Program-made: the position numbers and the translations under genes | Assembly (NCBI GenBank): GCA_026707225.1 | Contig: JAPOXG010000095.1 | Coordinates: forward strand, 62,001-126,000 | Direction of reading: 5' to 3' | Length of the DNA: 64,000 nt | Source of the DNA: Chloroflexota bacterium | Lineage (GTDB): Bacteria > Chloroflexota > Anaerolineae > Aggregatilineales > Phototrophicaceae | Part shown: positions 60,570 to 64,000 of the stretch, piece after piece | How positions within the stretch are numbered: the first letter of the stretch is position 1 | Layout: every line of letters starts with the position of its first letter | Notes under the pieces: generated by a model | What the model saw: the letters and a program-made list of their open reading frames with translations, nothing else | Told to the model about the DNA's origin: nothing | Databases searched by the model: none

Positions 60570-61445
60570 ATGAAGGGAAAGCGCGTTCTCATCACCGGCG
60601 CCACCAACGGGATCGGCATGCAGGCGGCGCTTGAACTCATGAAGATGGGCGCCGATGTCGTCATCGTCGGCCGCGACGCAATCAAGACGCGGGTGGTCAG
60701 CAGCGATCTGAAGGCGCTTAGCGGCAGCTCTCGAATTGACATGCTTGTCGCGGACTTGTCTTCCATGGACGAGATCCGCCGCATCGCTGATGAGTTCCGC
60801 GCCAATTTCGACCGGCTGGACGTCTTGCTGAACAACGCCGGCGCCGTCTTTTCCCAATATCAGCGATCGGTCGACGGCTACGAAATGACCTTCGCGCTCA
60901 ATCATTTGAGCTATTATCTGCTGACCCGCCTGCTGCTTGACATTCTGATGCGGACAGCGAACGAGCAGGGCGAGGCGCGCATCATCAACGTGTCGTCGAG
61001 CGCGCACAGAAGTGCCACTCTGCGCTTGGATAATCTCCACGATGAGAGCGGCTACAGTTTTATGAATAGTTACGGCGCGAGCAAACTGATGAATGTGCAA
61101 TTTACCTATGAGTTGGCGCGGTGGCTGGAGGACATGCCCTTAACCGTCAACGCTGTGCATCCCGGTTTGGTCGCTACTGGTTTCGGGCACAGCACGGGCC
61201 GTGTCTGGTCCGGCTTTATCAAGCTGGCGCAAAAGCTGTTCGGCATTTCGCCGCAGAAGGGCGCCGAGACCCTCGTCTACCTCGCATCGTCAGCGGAAGT
61301 TGCGGGCATCAGCGGCAAGTATTGGAACGAGAAACAGCAGAAGCGGTCCAGCGACAACTCCTACGACCGCGAGCAGCAGAAACGCCTTTGGGAATTCAGC
61401 GCAAAGGCGACCGGCCTTGGTAAACCAGCATTATTAGAGGATTAA
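60570..61445 (+). CDS. Short-chain dehydrogenase/reductase, retinol-dehydrogenase-like
   Basis: A 291-residue classical SDR: cofactor motif TGATNGIG at 9-16, LVADLSSMDEI, NNAG near 88-91, the catalytic serine in INVSSSAHR and the Tyr-x3-Lys pair in YGASKLMN. The C-terminal region (NAVHPGLVATGF, GAETLVYLASS) is the typical substrate lid of the WWOX/retinol dehydrogenase-like group. Uses NADP(H) more likely than NAD(H) (GRD after strand 2). Converges with the DUF952 gene. Confidence 0.92.
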   Translation: MKGKRVLITGATNGIGMQAALELMKMGADVVIVGRDAIKTRVVSSDLKALSGSSRIDMLVADLSSMDEIRRIADEFRANFDRLDVLLNNAGAVFSQYQRSVDGYEMTFALNHLSYYLLTRLLLDILMRTANEQGEARIINVSSSAHRSATLRLDNLHDESGYSFMNSYGASKLMNVQFTYELARWLEDMPLTVNAVHPGLVATGFGHSTGRVWSGFIKLAQKLFGISPQKGAETLVYLASSAEVAGISGKYWNEKQQKRSSDNSYDREQQKRLWEFSAKATGLGKPALLED

Positions 61446-61807
61446 GGCAATCCCCGCGGCAAGGTGAAGCCCGTCTCTAGCTCAATTAAGTCGTGAACTT
61501 CGAGAACCGCATCGAGGTTCAGCGGACCATACAGGTGCGGAAAGAGCGAGTCGCTGCTCAACGCGCTGTCGATTGGCGGTTGCGGATGGGCGGGCGCTTC
61601 CCAGCGCAATTCGGCGTCGAGCCTGCCTTCGTCTATGCAGAGCGCTACCAGACCGGCTTGACCGCGATAGAAGTCATTGGCAACTTGCATCAGTTGAGCG
61701 CGCGTCGAGCAGTGGATGAAGCCCTCTTTATCCAGCGATGGCGCGCTGTAATGTCCATGTGTCTGCGCTTCCGCCCAGGCTGAGCGGATGGTGATGTGGT
61801 AGATCAA
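61442..61807 (-). CDS. DUF952 family protein
   Basis: A 121-residue protein with the DUF952 pattern: IYHITIRSAWAEAQTHG, the signature KEGFIHCST, LVALCIDEGRLDAELRWE and FPHLYGPLNLDAVLEV. This fold is related to glutathione-S-transferase-like or ADP-ribose-binding folds but has no proven biochemical role. The TTG start overlaps the TGA stop of the PLP-enzyme gene (TTGA), implying coupled translation. Confidence 0.88.
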   Translation of the reverse strand: MIYHITIRSAWAEAQTHGHYSAPSLDKEGFIHCSTRAQLMQVANDFYRGQAGLVALCIDEGRLDAELRWEAPAHPQPPIDSALSSDSLFPHLYGPLNLDAVLEVHDLIELETGFTLPRGLP

Positions 61808-62955
61808 GCGAGCGCCTGCTGCAAGTCCGCGATTAGATCGGCCGGATGTTCAAGGCCGATCGATACGCGCAGCAGGTTAGCCGGCGTCGACGAGCCTTCC
61901 TCGATTGATTCGCGATGTTCGATCAAGCTGTGAGTGCCGCCGAAGCTGGTCGCGTTGGTGAAGAGCTGCAGCCGATTCACCAATTCAAGTGCGGACCCGC
62001 GCCCGCCTTTGACCAATATCGACATCAAGCCGCTCCCCAATGCCATTTGCCGCAACGCCAACTCGTATTGAGGATGGCTGGGATGGTGCGGGTAGAGCAC
62101 CTGTTCAATTTTGGGATGTTCCGCCAGGAAACAGGCGACCTCCAGCGCGCTCTCGCTGTGGGCGCGGACGCGCTGCGACAGGCTCTGCAGCCCACGCGCC
62201 GCCAGCCAGCAGTTCATCGGTGACAGTACGCCGCCGCCAATCCGCACCAGCCGCATGACCCGTTGCGCCAGCTCGCCGTCTTCCGCGAAAATGACGACGC
62301 CGCCGAGCACATCGTGGTGGCCCGCGATGTACTTGGTCAATGATATCACCACGATGTCCGCCCCAAGCTGAATCGGATTCTGAGCGACGGGCGTGGCCAC
62401 CGTGTTGTCGACCAATAGCGTCGCATCGAATTCCTGGGCAATGTCGGCAATGGCCGCGATATCGGCCAAGCGGATCATCGGATTGGTCGGCGATTCAAGG
62501 ATGACCAGCCTGGTTTCCGGGCGCATGGCCGCGCGCACCGCGTCAAGATCGCTCATATTGACATAGGTGGTATGCAAGCCCCAAGGGGCGAAGAATTCAT
62601 TCAGTTGCACGCGAATGCCAAAATACATGTCATCGCTCGAGACGATGTGATCGCCGGGCCGCAGCGCCTGGAAGATGGTGAGCATCGCCGCTGAACCGCT
62701 GGATATGGCATGGGCGACGGCGCCGCCTTCCAACGCGGCCATCGTGCTCTCCAGCGCGGCGCGGTTGGGATTCTGCCAGCGTGTATAGATCAGTTGATCG
62801 GGATCCTGCTCCAAGCCTGTCGTCTCATATTCGAAGGTCGTGCTGAGCACGATCGGCGGCACGATGGCGCCGCTGCTGGGATCTGTCGCCGCGCTGTGGA
62901 CGGCTCTGGTCTCGGGTCGCAGCCTCATGGATTCGCTCGCTTGCTTAGTGTTCAT
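61804..62955 (-). CDS. Cystathionine gamma-synthase/lyase-type PLP enzyme
   Basis: A 383-residue Cys/Met-metabolism PLP enzyme: TRAVHSAATDPSSGAIVPPI at the start, TTFEYETT, YTRWQNPNRAALE, SSGSAAMLTIFQALRPGDHIV (cofactor phosphate loop), DNTVATPVAQNP (Asp 183) and the PLP lysine 208 in SLTKYIAGHHDVLGG, then GGTHSLIEHRESI. It could be a gamma-synthase (sulphur assimilation), gamma-lyase or methionine gamma-lyase; the motifs do not decide. Probable operon with DUF952. An ATG at 62928 would shorten it by nine residues. Confidence 0.92.
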   Translation of the reverse strand: MNTKQASESMRLRPETRAVHSAATDPSSGAIVPPIVLSTTFEYETTGLEQDPDQLIYTRWQNPNRAALESTMAALEGGAVAHAISSGSAAMLTIFQALRPGDHIVSSDDMYFGIRVQLNEFFAPWGLHTTYVNMSDLDAVRAAMRPETRLVILESPTNPMIRLADIAAIADIAQEFDATLLVDNTVATPVAQNPIQLGADIVVISLTKYIAGHHDVLGGVVIFAEDGELAQRVMRLVRIGGGVLSPMNCWLAARGLQSLSQRVRAHSESALEVACFLAEHPKIEQVLYPHHPSHPQYELALRQMALGSGLMSILVKGGRGSALELVNRLQLFTNATSFGGTHSLIEHRESIEEGSSTPANLLRVSIGLEHPADLIADLQQALA

Positions 62956-63127
62956 CTGCGCTAATCATAGTGCTTCATCCCTTCCACTGCCATGCCAAGC
63001 TCAGAGTGCCGCCAAAAAAGTGAGCGGACATGTGGAAACTAGGTAAAATGTATTTTGAGCCTTTGTAGAGCGGCGCGGAGAGCCGGCTCGGCAATTGACT
63101 GCGACGCCAGACAGGGGAGGGTGATCC

Positions 63128-63679
63128 ATGCCAGATATGATTGTCAAATTATATGATCTGCCAGCGCTCGAACCTGCGATCGCGAGCCAGCGCGCTTTGG
63201 GCGTCAATATACGCCGGGTCATGACGCCGGAGAAATTCTTGGTGCTCGGCTGGATTCGCGAACACTTCAGCGAATATTGGGTGAGCGAAGCGGACGCGGG
63301 CTTTTCGGCACACCCGACCACGGTTATGCTGGCGCATCGGGGCGATCAGGTCTTGGGATTCGCCTGTTACGATACGACCTTCAAGAACTTCTTCGGTCCT
63401 ACCGGCGTGGACGCGGCCGAAAGAGGGCAGGGCATCGGCACGGCGCTCTTGCTGTCGACGCTGCACGCCATGCGCGACGCGGGCTATATGTACGCGATTA
63501 TCGGCGGGGCGGGTCCGGTTGGCTATTACGAAAAGGCGGGCGCCGCCGTCATCCCCGATTCAGAGCCGTCGCGCGCCTATCGCGGAATGCTGGGCACCGA
63601 GGCGGTGTACACGCAGGGCGCTCCCAGCGACTCTTTCTTGGGCATGGAACCCATCAATCAGAATGGAGACGCTGTCTAG
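63128..63679 (+). CDS. GNAT-family N-acetyltransferase
   Basis: A 183-residue acetyltransferase with the acetyl-CoA motif RGQGIGTALLLSTLHAMRDAGYMYAII near 97-123, followed by GPVGYYEKAGAAVIP. The N-terminus (MIVKLYDLPAL) contains an extra strand-helix unit before the catalytic core. Strong GGAGG ribosome binding site before the ATG. Overlaps the convergent SufE-like gene by 26 bases. Confidence 0.88.
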   Translation: MPDMIVKLYDLPALEPAIASQRALGVNIRRVMTPEKFLVLGWIREHFSEYWVSEADAGFSAHPTTVMLAHRGDQVLGFACYDTTFKNFFGPTGVDAAERGQGIGTALLLSTLHAMRDAGYMYAIIGGAGPVGYYEKAGAAVIPDSEPSRAYRGMLGTEAVYTQGAPSDSFLGMEPINQNGDAV

Positions 63680-64000
63680 CCTGGTACACGACCGCGTTGA
63701 TGAGTTCGGTCAGCCCGCGCCCCTTGCCCATGGAAATATCTTTGCCGAAGAAGGTGAAGACGACTTCGCCGTTTATGGCCGCCACTTGATCAAGCGGCGC
63801 GCCGGAGCAGGCTTGGTCCAGGATCGCGCTCATCGCCATCGCCGATAGCCCTTGCGGATTCAGCACATCGAAGTAGAAGTCGAGCGTGCCATCGGGACGG
63901 TCGATCGCCCAGACGAAAGCCTCTGACTCGCAGCCAATGACGCGGCGCGCCTCGTCGTAGGGTTTGCTGGCGATGGTGTCCGGCACCGGCTGGAATTCGT
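63654..64000 (-). CDS. SufE-like sulfur acceptor protein, partial (5' end outside window)
   Basis: The frame is open to the window edge, so its start is not visible; the GTG at 63986 is probably internal. The visible 115 residues show the SufE/CsdE pattern: VPDTIASKPYDEARRVIGCESEAFVWA with the persulfide-accepting Cys in GCES, then LDFYFDVLNPQGLSAMAMSAIL, APLDQVAAING and GKGRGLTELINAVVYQARQRL. SufE takes sulfur from the cysteine desulfurase SufS for iron-sulfur cluster assembly. The cysteine desulfurase may lie beyond the right edge. Confidence 0.8.
   Translation of the reverse strand, partial: EFQPVPDTIASKPYDEARRVIGCESEAFVWAIDRPDGTLDFYFDVLNPQGLSAMAMSAILDQACSGAPLDQVAAINGEVVFTFFGKDISMGKGRGLTELINAVVYQARQRLHSD

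Overview
The window reads as chromosomal DNA of a GC-rich bacterium, most likely a member of the Chloroflexota (Anaerolineae-like). This placement is an inference from gene content and style: ribonuclease Y with RecX, lgt and lspA, signal-peptide-bearing binding proteins with long Leu/Ala signals, many TTG/GTG starts and an OSBS/NSAR-type enolase. No rRNA or other phylogenetic marker is present. Nearly all of it is ordinary dense coding sequence; the exception is an AT-richer pocket at about 10.6-12.25 kb.

Layout. 1-4.7 kb (minus): a surface-glycan operon (nucleotide-sugar dehydrogenase, GT4 glycosyltransferase, a GT9-GT26 fusion, heptose kinase running off the left edge). 4.75-7.9 kb (minus): a sugar ABC importer (binding protein, two permeases). 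8.0-10.6 kb (minus): an ABC-2 exporter (ATPase plus two paralogous permeases). 10.6-12.25 kb: AT-rich pocket with a decayed ORF, a nested inverted repeat, a secreted-protein gene broken by an in-frame amber codon, a coupled 40-residue membrane protein, a terminator and a G12 tract. 12.25-16.1 kb (minus): serS, a small membrane protein, lysS with an unusual C-terminal extension. 16.1-20.4 kb (plus): two tandem MFS exporters, an endonuclease III-like glycosylase, a PIG-L deacetylase. 20.4-21.4 kb (minus): tRNA-Cys and an NAD(P)-binding protein. 21.6-22.0 kb: a hairpin-rich, probably non-coding RNA region, then recX and rny (plus).

24.4-31.4 kb: a four-PDZ secreted protein, a prephenate-dehydrogenase-like protein, an M50 protease with an HD protein, a glycolipid-type glycosyltransferase, a secreted beta-propeller-like protein and a 52-residue protein with its own terminator. 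31.6-37.7 kb: menC-like enolase, histidine phosphatase, MFS, tRNA-Pro, CDP-alcohol phosphatidyltransferase with lgt, MBL hydrolase. 37.9-41.9 kb: a family-5 peptide-type binding protein whose lobes appear in circularly permuted order, converging on dppC/dppB-type permeases with dispersed palindromic repeats between them. 41.9-49 kb (minus): glpK, small membrane protein, GH13 glycosidase, alpha/beta hydrolase, lon. 49.3-56.8 kb (plus): L,D-transpeptidase-like protein, a candidate short RNA, S9 peptidase, Ca/Na exchanger, MBL hydrolase, TPR protein, GNAT. 56.8-64 kb: lspA, phosphotransferase, MFS, RraA-like protein, SDR, DUF952, a Cys/Met-type PLP enzyme, GNAT and a SufE-like protein cut by the right edge.

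Functional themes are envelope building (glycan operon, lgt/lspA, glycolipid GT, L,D-transpeptidase-like protein, CDP-alcohol transferase), nutrient uptake (two importers, glpK, GH13), proteostasis (lon, S9, M50) and RNA metabolism (rny, tRNA synthetases). The strongest non-routine signals are the permuted binding protein, the structured RNA candidate before recX-rny, the amber-interrupted secreted cassette and the GT9-GT26 fusion. No CRISPR array, integrase, transposase or rRNA was seen.
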